64,000 bases of DNA, from contig JAJOJL010000146.1 in the NCBI GenBank assembly GCA_021208645.1, positions 49,812 through 113,811 of the forward strand. The letters are read 5' to 3'. Both the position numbers and the translations under genes were made by a program. Origin of the DNA: Bacillus sp. (in: firmicutes). GTDB lineage: Bacteria > Bacillota > Bacilli > Bacillales > Salisediminibacteriaceae. Shown here in pieces: positions 56,395-64,000 of this stretch. The notes beneath the pieces are model-generated. The model had not been told where the DNA came from. It searched no databases and saw only the letters and a program-made list of their open reading frames with translations. Every line of letters begins with the position of its first letter. Position 1 is the stretch's first letter.

Positions 56395-56987
56395 TATAGC
56401 TCCTCCATTTCCTATCTAGTTACTCAGCGAATGCCCCTCCTTTATGAATATGTAAAAGATAAAAAGTTGGGAATAGGTTAGGGGAATTAATTTTGAAAAA
56501 GCTGTGTGAAGATAACTTTGCAAGACGAGAAGATAACTCTTTGAAAACGTGGGTGATGGAATAAGGGGAGAAATTTCCCTTAATTAGTAAATAGCACTAA
56601 AAACAACAAAAATAGCCGAAGAAATTCCGACTATTTGCTCAAATACTGTAAAAGTAAGGCATTTTTCTTTGCTTAAACGGAAAAGCTCCGCTTATTTACT
56701 ACGAACTAAGTTCATTTCTGGAGTTTAACAGGAAAATCTCCCCTTATCCCCAACCTCTCAACCTAACTTACATAAAAAACTATCCAACCCGTATCTTTTT
56801 TGGCAGATTTCTAACCCTTTGAGAAAGTAAATCTAGATGGACCTTAATTTACCAACAAAAAAAGACTAACAAATCGGGTGCAATTTGTTAGTCAAATTTC
56901 GATTACACTTTTTCTGTTTGTAATAGGCAACGTACGGTTATAATTACTAGGCAGTATTACAGTTCTATGACTAATTCCATAGGGAGT
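56395..56987. other. Intergenic, decayed short palindromic repeats
   Basis: About 590 bases without a convincing gene. It contains TTAAACGGAAAAGCTCCGCTTA-type and TTTAACAGGAAAATCTCCCCTTA-type words (56673-56750), resembling the AAACGGA/TCCGTTT hairpins at 21159-21251. A direct repeat GAAGATAACT (two copies near 56510 and 56530) and the pepF terminator are also here. Confidence 0.55.
56864..56893 (-). terminator. pepF terminator
   Basis: Minus strand GACTAACAAAT/ATTTGTTAGTC with a T7 tail. Confidence 0.87.
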
Positions 56988-58682
56988 TTACAATTTTGTA
57001 TCATCTACACCATTTAGCCAATCTTCTATCTCACCAATCACTGACTCAACACAACCTTGTTTAAATGGCAAAATGATATTAGCTTCTTCTACTAACTTGG
57101 TAAATGGGAGGCTTCCCCCTTTACTGCATAAGTTAATATAATCTTCCCAGGCTTTATCATGGTTCTCATTAGATTTTTTCCAAAATTGGAAAGCGCAAAT
57201 TTGCGCTAATGTGTAATCAATATAATAAAATGGCATTTTAAAAATGTGTGCCTGTTGATGCCAAAAACCACCTTGATCTAAATACTCATTTTCTTCATAA
57301 TTACGGTGTGGCAAGTACTTTTTCTCAATCACTCGCCAAGCTTTCTTTCTTTCTTCTGGTGTAGCATCTGGATTCTCATATACAAAGTGTTGGAATTCAT
57401 CAACAGAAACACCATATGGAATAAACTGCAGTGCACCACTTAAGTGACTGAACTTATACTTTTCAGTGCCTTCTTCGAAGAACAATTCCATCCATGGCCA
57501 AGTGAAAAATTCCATACTCATGGAGTGAATTTCTGCTGCCTCAAATGTTGGTAATGCATATTCAGGCACTTCAAAACTTCTGCTCAAATACACCTGCAAA
57601 GCGTGCCCTGCTTCATGCTTTAACACCCTTACATCCCCTGCTGTACCATTAAAGTTAGAGAAAATAAATGGAGCTTTGTACTTTTTAATGTATGTACAAT
57701 ATCCTCCACCAGCCTTCCCTTTTTTACTTACTAAGTCCATGAGGTCGTTGTCAATCATAAAATGAATAAATTCATTCGTTTCTGGTGAGAGCTCCTCATA
57801 CATTTTTTTCCCTTGTTCTACGATCCATTCAGGCCCACCTTTTGGTTCAGGGTTACCTGTTTTGAAGTTAAAGTTGTCATCGTAATATTGTAATGTATCT
57901 ACACCAATACGACTTTGTTGTCTCTCCTTAAGCTTTGATGCTTCAGGGACTATGTGATCAAGAACTTGATTACGGAATGCTTCTACTTCTGTTGGACCAT
58001 AGTCTGTACGGTTCATTCGTGCATATCCTAATTCTACGAAATTTTTATACCCTAGCTTTTTTGCTATTTTCGTTCTGACTTTAACAAGTTGATCGTAAAT
58101 ATCATCTATTTTAGTTTCATTTTCTGCAAAGTAAGTATATTTTGCTTCATGCGCTTTCTTTCTAGTTTCTCTATTAGGTGATAATAAGAATGGTCCAAGC
58201 TGTGCAAGGTTCCGCTCTTCTCCTTCAAAATTAATCTTTGCCGCTGCCAAAAGCTTAACATATTCACTTACAAGCTTATTTTCTTGTTTCAAATCTTCAA
58301 CAATGTCTTCTGAAAATGTTTTCAGATTAGCTTCAGCAATATTAAATAACTGTTTTCCCCACTTTTTCTCTAACTCTTGTCGGAAAGAAGAGTGAACTAT
58401 TGTCTCGTAATAGTTATGTATTAGTCCTTGATATACCGGGCGCCACTCGTCAAAATAATCTTGTTCTTGTTTATAAAACTCATCCGTCGTATCGATCGTG
58501 TGTCTTGTACTAACTAGCCTCATCATGGATTCAAATTCTGTTCGAAGTTCGATAATCTCCTTCATCCCATTCATTTGTTCTCCTACAGTTGGGGCTTGTT
58601 TCATTTGTTCCAGCAATTGGTTGAATCCGTCACGAAATGCCTCCATATTGGGGCGCTTGTACTGAAAATCATTAAATTTCAT
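56988..58682 (-). CDS. M3 family oligoendopeptidase (PepF type)
   Basis: A 564-residue cytosolic zinc peptidase with the HExxH motif in VLKHEAGHALQVYLS and the third ligand in EAAEIHSMSMEFF. It trims peptides of about 7-17 residues. The true start is ATG at 58682 behind AAAGGGTG; the open frame runs 66 bases further upstream without a ribosome site. It is monocistronic. Confidence 0.92.
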   Translation of the reverse strand: MKFNDFQYKRPNMEAFRDGFNQLLEQMKQAPTVGEQMNGMKEIIELRTEFESMMRLVSTRHTIDTTDEFYKQEQDYFDEWRPVYQGLIHNYYETIVHSSFRQELEKKWGKQLFNIAEANLKTFSEDIVEDLKQENKLVSEYVKLLAAAKINFEGEERNLAQLGPFLLSPNRETRKKAHEAKYTYFAENETKIDDIYDQLVKVRTKIAKKLGYKNFVELGYARMNRTDYGPTEVEAFRNQVLDHIVPEASKLKERQQSRIGVDTLQYYDDNFNFKTGNPEPKGGPEWIVEQGKKMYEELSPETNEFIHFMIDNDLMDLVSKKGKAGGGYCTYIKKYKAPFIFSNFNGTAGDVRVLKHEAGHALQVYLSRSFEVPEYALPTFEAAEIHSMSMEFFTWPWMELFFEEGTEKYKFSHLSGALQFIPYGVSVDEFQHFVYENPDATPEERKKAWRVIEKKYLPHRNYEENEYLDQGGFWHQQAHIFKMPFYYIDYTLAQICAFQFWKKSNENHDKAWEDYINLCSKGGSLPFTKLVEEANIILPFKQGCVESVIGEIEDWLNGVDDTKL

Positions 58683-58817
58683 GGTATTCACCCTTTCGAA
58701 ATCAATAGTGGTACTTTTTAAGTATATAATTATCAAAATAAAATTCAAATTAAAAGATTAGGAACTCGAAATAATTTCGGATATTTGTAAGTATTGCTTG
58801 CACCACAAAATTAAAAA

Positions 58818-58853
58818 AGGTTGTATCATCTTAGCAACCTAATGATACAACCT
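58818..58853 (-). terminator. fabI terminator
   Basis: Minus strand AGGTTGTATCA/TGATACAACCT with a T6 tail. Confidence 0.88.
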
Positions 58854-58862
58854 CAAAAAAAC

Positions 58863-59645
58863 TTATGACATTAAGCCAATCGTATTATAACCACCGTCAA
58901 CATGTAAAAGCTCACCAGTGATACCGCGGGACATGTCACTCATTAAGAATAAGGCTGTATCGCCTACTTCCTTTTGTGTAACGGTACGTTTTAATGGGGC
59001 TTTCCCTTCCATTTCCTTTAAAACTTCATTAAAGCTGCCAATTCCTTTGGCGGCCAATGTTCTTATTGGTCCTGCAGAAATGGCGTTTACACGAATGCCT
59101 TCCCCTCCAAGATCATTTGCCAAATATTTAACACTGGCATCTAAGGAAGCTTTGGCAACACCCATAACGTTATAATTCTCCACAACCCTTTCACCACCTA
59201 GGTAAGTTAGGGTAACTACACTTCCACCTTCTGTCATGAGTGGACGGGCTGCTTTGACGACTGCAGTTAAAGAATAAGAACTAATATTATGTGCCAACAG
59301 GAATCCTTCTCGTGTTGTATTTAAATACTCACCGGTAATCTCATCACGGTTAGCAAAGGCAATACAGTGAGCGATACCATGAATCACACCTGCCTGCTCT
59401 TTGATTTCTGCAAACGACTTGTCAATTTCCTCATCGTTAGATACGTCACAAGGTAAAATAATGGAATCTTTTCGTTCTAACGTTTCTGCAAGCTCCCTTA
59501 CGTTTTTTTCTAAACGCTCACCTTGGTATGTAAACACTAAACGTGCTCCAGCACTGGCTAATGATTCTGCAATCCCCCATGCAATACTTCTTTTATTAGC
59601 AACACCCATTACGACATACGTACGATTACTTAAATCGATTTTCAT
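58863..59645 (-). CDS. fabI: Enoyl-[acyl-carrier-protein] reductase FabI
   Basis: A 260-residue short-chain reductase: VVMGVANKRSIAWGIA, and the FabI-type catalytic Y...MGVAK (YNVMGVAKASLDASVKYLA), then AISAGPIRTLAAKGI. It reduces the enoyl-ACP double bond in fatty-acid elongation and is the triclosan target. A FapR box lies 35 bases upstream, so it is repressed by FapR and induced by malonyl-CoA. Confidence 0.96.
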   Translation of the reverse strand: MKIDLSNRTYVVMGVANKRSIAWGIAESLASAGARLVFTYQGERLEKNVRELAETLERKDSIILPCDVSNDEEIDKSFAEIKEQAGVIHGIAHCIAFANRDEITGEYLNTTREGFLLAHNISSYSLTAVVKAARPLMTEGGSVVTLTYLGGERVVENYNVMGVAKASLDASVKYLANDLGGEGIRVNAISAGPIRTLAAKGIGSFNEVLKEMEGKAPLKRTVTQKEVGDTALFLMSDMSRGITGELLHVDGGYNTIGLMS

Positions 59646-59679
59646 GGAAAAATCTCCTCCATAGTTTTAGAAGTTGTTA

Positions 59680-59696
59680 TTAGTACTTGGTCATAA
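59680..59696. promoter_or_regulatory. FapR operator
   Basis: TTAGTACTTGGTCATAA closely fits the 17-bp FapR site TTAGTACCTRGTACTAA, with mismatches in the right half-site. fabI is a known FapR target in B. subtilis. Confidence 0.72.
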
Positions 59697-59843
59697 TTTT
59701 ACATGAAGATATGATTATTCGTCAATCCTTATAATGCAACTTGTATTTTTTATCAACTGTCCGTCTTTGTTCTTATTAATTATTTTATCAAATAAAGGTA
59801 CATGATACACTTGGTATAGTTATGGAAAATTTGAGGTGATTTT

Positions 59844-60584
59844 ATGTATGATGTGATTGGTGATGTACACGGATGCTATCAAGAAATGAACCAACTACTG
59901 GAGAAATTAGGATATCAAATAGAGGACGGAAACATCTCCCACGAAAAAGGACGACTACCTGTATTTCTTGGGGACATTACTGACAGAGGCCCAAATTCAT
60001 TAGCTGTCATATATGCCGTATCACACTGGGTAAAAAAGAAGCAAGCTCTTTACTGCCCTGGGAATCATTGCAATAAATTATACCGTTATTTTCTCGGGAG
60101 GAAAGTAGTTATTAGCCACGGACTTGAAACAACCGTTGCTGAGCTTGAGGCATTGACAGCAAAGGAGTTCAACCATGTTTCAGGTTTGTTCCGCAACTTA
60201 TATGAAAGTTCTCCTCTTTATTTGATGCTCGATGAAGGCAGTCTTGTTGTTGCCCATGCGGGCATTCGTCCCAATGACATAGGAAAAGAAAATAAAAGTG
60301 TCCAGACATTCGTATTATATGGAGATATTACAGGGGAAAAGCATCCAGACGGTCGGCCAGTGCGGCGGGACTGGCCATCAAAGTATTCCTATGATTGTAT
60401 GGTTGTATATGGACATACTCCAGTCATTGAACCACGACAGGTTGGCAACACCATTAATATTGATACTGGCTGTGTTTTCGGTGGAAAGTTGACTGCCCTG
60501 CAATGGCCAGAAAAAACAATTATATCTGTTCCTTCTCAACAACCATTTGTGGAAGATAAATTTAACCGGATTGATCCTCATTAA
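59844..60584 (+). CDS. prpE: PrpE-like bis(5'-nucleosyl)-tetraphosphatase / phosphatase
   Basis: A 246-residue PPP-type metallophosphatase: [34 protein letters not shown] (GNH with Cys), then HAGIRP and VYGHTPV. B. subtilis PrpE cleaves ApnA and dephosphorylates proteins and is linked to germination. It sits in the same order as in B. subtilis, next to the yjbO/nadF/relQ genes, and is convergent with them. Confidence 0.92.
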   Translation: MYDVIGDVHGCYQEMNQLLEKLGYQIEDGNISHEKGRLPVFLGDITDRGPNSLAVIYAVSHWVKKKQALYCPGNHCNKLYRYFLGRKVVISHGLETTVAELEALTAKEFNHVSGLFRNLYESSPLYLMLDEGSLVVAHAGIRPNDIGKENKSVQTFVLYGDITGEKHPDGRPVRRDWPSKYSYDCMVVYGHTPVIEPRQVGNTINIDTGCVFGGKLTALQWPEKTIISVPSQQPFVEDKFNRIDPH

Positions 60585-60613
60585 CAGTAATAATGCCTCT
60601 AAAAAAAAAGAGG

Positions 60614-60651
60614 GGGGATTCAAAAAGTGCCGTGTGCCCTTCTGAATCCCC
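60614..60651. terminator. Bidirectional terminator
   Basis: GGGGATTCA/TGAATCCCC stem between convergent prpE and the pseudouridine synthase gene; T9 on the minus strand, shorter T/A tract on the plus. Confidence 0.8.
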
Positions 60652-60714
60652 ACTATAATTATTATTAAAACAACATAAACAAACTTTCATATGCTAAACA
60701 CTATTTTCCTGTAC

Positions 60715-61623
60715 TTATCCTTCTTTTTCTAGGTTGAGTTGATCCATAAGGTGTTCCATATCTTCAGGAAGTTTACTTTCCACTACGTGTCTATCTCCTG
60801 TAAAAGGATGCTGAAATTCCAAAACGGAAGAATGCAAAGCTTGGCGGTTAATGAATACTCCCTCTCCCCCATACAACGTATCACCAATAATAGGATGACC
60901 AAGGTGACTTAAATGAACACGAATCTGATGGGTTCTCCCTGTTTCCAACTGCAACTGAACGAGGGTAGCCGTTTTAAATTTTTTCAATACCTTAAATCGA
61001 GTAATGGCCCTTTGACCGTCGCTTCTAACTTCCCGTTCAATAATACTATCATCTTTTCTTCCTATGGGAGCAGAAATGATCCCTTCCTCTTCCAAGACAG
61101 TTCCATGTACAATAGCGCAGTACGTTCGTTTAATTATTTCATTGTTCATGGACTTGGAAAACAAATCGTGGACATAACGATGCTTAGCAATAAGTAGTAA
61201 ACCCGATGTATTTCGATCCAAGCGGTTCACGGCATGAAAGGTTGACTTTAAACCAACCTTTTCATAGTAATGTAAAACAGCGCCGGCTAACGACGCTGCA
61301 CCGTCTACTCTTGTTGGTATCGTAGGTAAAAATGAAGGTTTGTTCAACACTAATACATGTTCATCTTCAAAACAAATGGCTAAAGGGATCGCAACAGGCG
61401 TTATCCATTCGCTGACTGGCTCCTCTGGAAATGTTAACGTAACTTTGTCTCCTGCACATAAAGGATGGCGTACAGATACTTCTCTTCCGTTAACTTCCAA
61501 GTGACCTCCTTTATATTTGATAGATGCCAAAGCTCTTCTTGATATTTGTTGATTGTCCCGTAAAAATTCACGTAGCAGTTTACCTTGATCCTCTGTTCCT
61601 GTAATCCATGTAAATTTCATCAT
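60715..61623 (-). CDS. RluA family pseudouridine synthase (YjbO type)
   Basis: A 302-residue enzyme with a short S4-like N-domain and the RluA active site, AVNRLDRNTSGLLLIAK. The catalytic Asp is kept, though Asn replaces the usual His of HRLD. RTHQIRVHLSHLGHPIIGD is the second motif. ATG at 61623 follows GGTGGT. It lies 10 bases after nadF, as in the B. subtilis yjbN-yjbO pair. The RNA target is not established. Confidence 0.9.
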   Translation of the reverse strand: MMKFTWITGTEDQGKLLREFLRDNQQISRRALASIKYKGGHLEVNGREVSVRHPLCAGDKVTLTFPEEPVSEWITPVAIPLAICFEDEHVLVLNKPSFLPTIPTRVDGAASLAGAVLHYYEKVGLKSTFHAVNRLDRNTSGLLLIAKHRYVHDLFSKSMNNEIIKRTYCAIVHGTVLEEEGIISAPIGRKDDSIIEREVRSDGQRAITRFKVLKKFKTATLVQLQLETGRTHQIRVHLSHLGHPIIGDTLYGGEGVFINRQALHSSVLEFQHPFTGDRHVVESKLPEDMEHLMDQLNLEKEG

Positions 61624-61633
61624 AGTACCACCA

Positions 61634-62428
61634 TTATTCTGTAATGAATGACTCTTTGACACGCTTCCAAAAAGGAAACGGACGGAAACGAGCAAATTGT
61701 ATACTCTCTTCAGCCACGCGGCATTGAATAGACTTTACCTCTTGCTGAAGTAACGTTAAATGATCAATTGTCACTTGAAAATCAGCATCTCTTATGGGTT
61801 TTAACAAACTTGTATGATGCTGTGGCAAAACAAGTGGTGAACCGATAGTCCGGTAAACACGATTATTAATAGATGCCATTTCAGCAATTTGAATACAGGA
61901 AATGGAAGGGTGCACAATTGCTCCTCCTAAGGCTTTATTGTAAGCCGTACTTCCAGACGGTGTGGAAATCACAAGACCGTCACCTCGAAACGTTTCAAAC
62001 AACTCCCCTTTAATTTCAATATCCATTACAATCGAACCTTCTGTACTTTTAACAGAACATTCATTTAAAGCTAAAAATCGTTGTGATTTTTTATCATTGT
62101 AATGACGAATAATGACCTCAAGTAAAGGATATTCCACAATTTTAAATGGGGTTTTCGCAATATGTATAACTAGCTTTTCCACTTCATCAGGTTGCCAGTC
62201 TGCATAAAACCCGAGATGGCCCGTATGTACTCCCACAAAGGACGTTTCTGACAACCGATGGGAATATTCATGAAAAGCTTCCAAGAGCGTCCCATCACCA
62301 CCAACAGAAATGACAATCTCGGGCTCCTCGGGATGATAAACAAGGTCAAATTCCTTCAAATATTTCACTATTTTTTTTGAAATAACATTGGAGATATCGT
62401 CTCCTCTTGAACATACAGTAAATTTCAA
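61634..62428 (-). CDS. nadF: NAD kinase
   Basis: A 264-residue kinase with the GGDGT site ([12 protein letters not shown]), a [23 protein letters not shown] block and a NECSV strand. It makes NADP from NAD. TTG at 62428 has GGGGGAG 6 bases upstream and gives the usual length; the longer frame has no better start. It is between relQ and the pseudouridine synthase gene. Confidence 0.94.
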   Translation of the reverse strand: MKFTVCSRGDDISNVISKKIVKYLKEFDLVYHPEEPEIVISVGGDGTLLEAFHEYSHRLSETSFVGVHTGHLGFYADWQPDEVEKLVIHIAKTPFKIVEYPLLEVIIRHYNDKKSQRFLALNECSVKSTEGSIVMDIEIKGELFETFRGDGLVISTPSGSTAYNKALGGAIVHPSISCIQIAEMASINNRVYRTIGSPLVLPQHHTSLLKPIRDADFQVTIDHLTLLQQEVKSIQCRVAEESIQFARFRPFPFWKRVKESFITE

Positions 62429-62506
62429 GGGTTTCTCCCCCTTTCCACGAATTGAGGCCATACCGTATCATTTTTCCAATTGAACTGTACGTAATCAATC
62501 CACTAT

Positions 62507-63136
62507 CTATTTTTCCATCGACTCTCTTTTTTTAGAGATAATTTGCTGGGCTTCATGGACCTCTCCCCTAATTTGGGACATTTCTTCATCTAGACGAAAA
62601 GCTGCTTCAGCGGCACGTTGAAGTCGCTCTTCCACTTCTTTAGGGATTTTTCCGGAATATTTATATTGTAAAGAATGCTCAATCGTTGCCCAAAAATTCA
62701 TCGCTAACGTTCGAATTTGCAATTCCACTAAAATTCGTTTTTCTCCACCGTCAATCATATGGACGGGATACCTCAGAACAAAATGATAGGAACGGTATCC
62801 ACTTCTTTTTTTATGCTTAATATAATCCCGTTCCTCAACTATTTCAAAGTCTGTCCTTGCACGGATTAATTCAACGACTGTATCAATATCGCCAACGAAT
62901 TGACACATGATTCTCACCCCTGCAAGGTCTTGCATTTGTTCCTCTAATTTATCTAATGGGATGTTTTTTCGTTCTGCCTTTTGAATGATACTGGAAACTG
63001 GTTTTACTCGTCCTGTAACAAATTCAATGGGCGTATGCTTTGATGAAAGCTGGTACTGTTCCCTAATCCCCTTCATTTTTATTTTCATTTCATTGACAGC
63101 CTGTTTGTAGGGGGCTAATAACGTCTCCCAATCCAA
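62507..63136 (-). CDS. relQ: Small alarmone synthetase RelQ/SasB (YjbM)
   Basis: A 209-residue single-domain (p)ppGpp synthetase: EFVTGRVKPVSSI, DLAGVRIMCQFV, GYRSYHFVLRYPV, and ELQIRTLAMNFWATIEHSLQYKYSG. It lacks a hydrolase domain. TTG at 63136 behind GGTGGTGA aligns the N-terminus (DWETLLAPYKQAV) with B. subtilis YjbM; GTG at 63148 is an alternative. Confidence 0.95.
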   Translation of the reverse strand: MDWETLLAPYKQAVNEMKIKMKGIREQYQLSSKHTPIEFVTGRVKPVSSIIQKAERKNIPLDKLEEQMQDLAGVRIMCQFVGDIDTVVELIRARTDFEIVEERDYIKHKKRSGYRSYHFVLRYPVHMIDGGEKRILVELQIRTLAMNFWATIEHSLQYKYSGKIPKEVEERLQRAAEAAFRLDEEMSQIRGEVHEAQQIISKKRESMEK

Positions 63137-63177
63137 TGAAATCACCACCGTATGATTTTTCCACTTATGAAGTTCGA

Positions 63178-63564
63178 TTAGCGAAAGCTTGTTTCAACAG
63201 CATGCACCATGTTTTCTCCATAGTTTGCATTTCCTTGTATATTTTCAATAAGATTGTTTAATTCATTGTGAAAATTCTCTAGTTCAATAATTACATTCTC
63301 CGTTTTTGTGACGAAAACAGCTTGTACGGGGAGTTCCTTCTTTCTTAAGCTATTTAGCTCCTCCCATAACTGTTCTGGTAAACGTAAATGAACCAACGCA
63401 TTCTCGTCTTCTAATATGTATACAAATGAAAGTTCGTTAGAATCCACTAAGATTTGACCTGCTGGAATCAACTTTTTTATATAATCAGCAGTTTCCTCAG
63501 CTGTCACAACAGCTTCTATCGCCTTTTCTAAAACTTTAATTTCCTCCACTGTCCACTTGCTCAT
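63178..63564 (-). CDS. yjbL: UPF0738 family protein (YjbL)
   Basis: A 128-residue soluble protein of unknown function, matching UPF0738 in position and length. ATG at 63564 follows GGAGGTAAG. It is first in a minus-strand run yjbL-relQ-nadF-rluA type, divergent from yjbK, the same neighbourhood as in B. subtilis. Confidence 0.8.
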   Translation of the reverse strand: MSKWTVEEIKVLEKAIEAVVTAEETADYIKKLIPAGQILVDSNELSFVYILEDENALVHLRLPEQLWEELNSLRKKELPVQAVFVTKTENVIIELENFHNELNNLIENIQGNANYGENMVHAVETSFR

Positions 63565-63740
63565 CTTCCTTACCTCCAACTATACGTAATTATTCCATAT
63601 TTTAGTTTAACATAATTTCCCCTTCAACTCGATGGAAAAGCTATTTACAACTTTCATAAGTTAATGTAGGCTCAATTAATTGTAAACTTCCCCTTGTTAT
63701 GGAATAATACTAACAAAACTAAGCTACAGCAGGTGAACTT

Positions 63741-64000
63741 ATGTCTCAGGAGTTAGAAATTGAGTTTAAAAACATGCTAACAAAAGAAGAATTTATTCGA
63801 CTAATGAATATCTATGAACCATATGGTAATAAAGCCGTTCAAACAAATTACTATTTTGACACCAATGAAATGCAATTAAAAAGAAATAAATGCGCTTTAC
63901 GTATCCGCAGAAAAGGGAGTCATTTTGTATTAACATTGAAGGAACCTCACCCTGAAGGTCATCTGGAGACGCACCAAAATATTAGGCAGTCTCAGTTCAA
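63741..64000 (+). CDS. yjbK: CYTH domain protein YjbK (partial, C-terminus outside window)
   Basis: The first 86 residues of a triphosphate tunnel enzyme: the ExExK signature reads ELEIEFKNML, followed by NYYFDT and the basic tunnel strand CALRIRRKGSHFVLTLKE. CYTH proteins hydrolyse triphosphates. ATG at 63741 has CAGGTG upstream. The right edge cuts the gene. Confidence 0.9.
   Translation, partial: MSQELEIEFKNMLTKEEFIRLMNIYEPYGNKAVQTNYYFDTNEMQLKRNKCALRIRRKGSHFVLTLKEPHPEGHLETHQNIRQSQF

Noticed and set aside
56495..56566. TTG-started 23-codon frame (MKKLCEDNF...)
   Set aside because: Very short, with only a weak ribosome site, and built on a GAAGATAACT direct repeat.

Overview
The window comes from a low-GC, endospore-forming Gram-positive bacterium of the family Bacillaceae. 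The support is Sda, four YjcZ-family micro-proteins, CgeB, an sps-like rhamnose operon, a FapR box in front of fabI and a yjbK/yjbL/yjbM/yjbN/yjbO/prpE neighbourhood like that of Bacillus subtilis. I cannot name the genus. The presence of nrfHA and a glycosylated-carotenoid cluster points away from B. subtilis itself.

Layout. 1-1340: end of an ABC exporter gene and its TetR regulator, with two operators over the promoter. 1672-3951: an L,D-transpeptidase and a TudS/YbgA-type protein. 4090-9937: a divergent carotenoid cluster (two CrtN/CrtI-type desaturases, a CruF-like membrane protein, an acyltransferase and a glycosyltransferase). The shared promoter carries an array of 11-bp direct repeats typical of CarH/LitR (B12 photoreceptor) operators. 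9977-12114: nrfHA ammonifying nitrite reductase with FNR-type boxes. 12384-24529: mixed functions (DUF421, CapA, a LiaSR-like two-component system and ABC pair, a nucleotidyltransferase, sda, a di-haem peroxidase, malate synthase G and a LysR regulator). 24674-29275: four YjcZ-type micro-genes, small membrane proteins and a His/Gly-rich radical SAM/SPASM protein. 29272-56394: a large spore-surface glycan locus. It holds UDP-sugar supply genes (ugd, galU, galE, a UXS-like gene), about ten glycosyltransferases including two GT-D paralogues and CgeB, three kinase-like proteins, coiled-coil and Cys-rich proteins, and spsIJKL for dTDP-rhamnose. It is interrupted by azoR, doxX and an MFS gene. 56988-64000: housekeeping genes (pepF, fabI, prpE, an RluA-family synthase, nadF, relQ, yjbL, yjbK).

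How it fits together. SigK-like promoters (AC, 15-17 bp, CATAnnnTA) precede the YjcZ genes, two glycosyltransferase units and the divergent coiled-coil/Cys-rich pair. This ties the micro-proteins and the glycan locus to the late mother cell. FNR-like palindromes occur at nrfHA and, in perfect form, at the doxX/MFS divergence.

Quality warning. At least nineteen single- or two-base frame breaks interrupt otherwise well-conserved genes, most of them in homopolymer runs. I read these as sequencing or assembly errors and annotate the genes at full length, marking each break. Two copies of a 172-173 bp MITE, each with perfect 8-bp target duplications, and two long structured repeats are also present.
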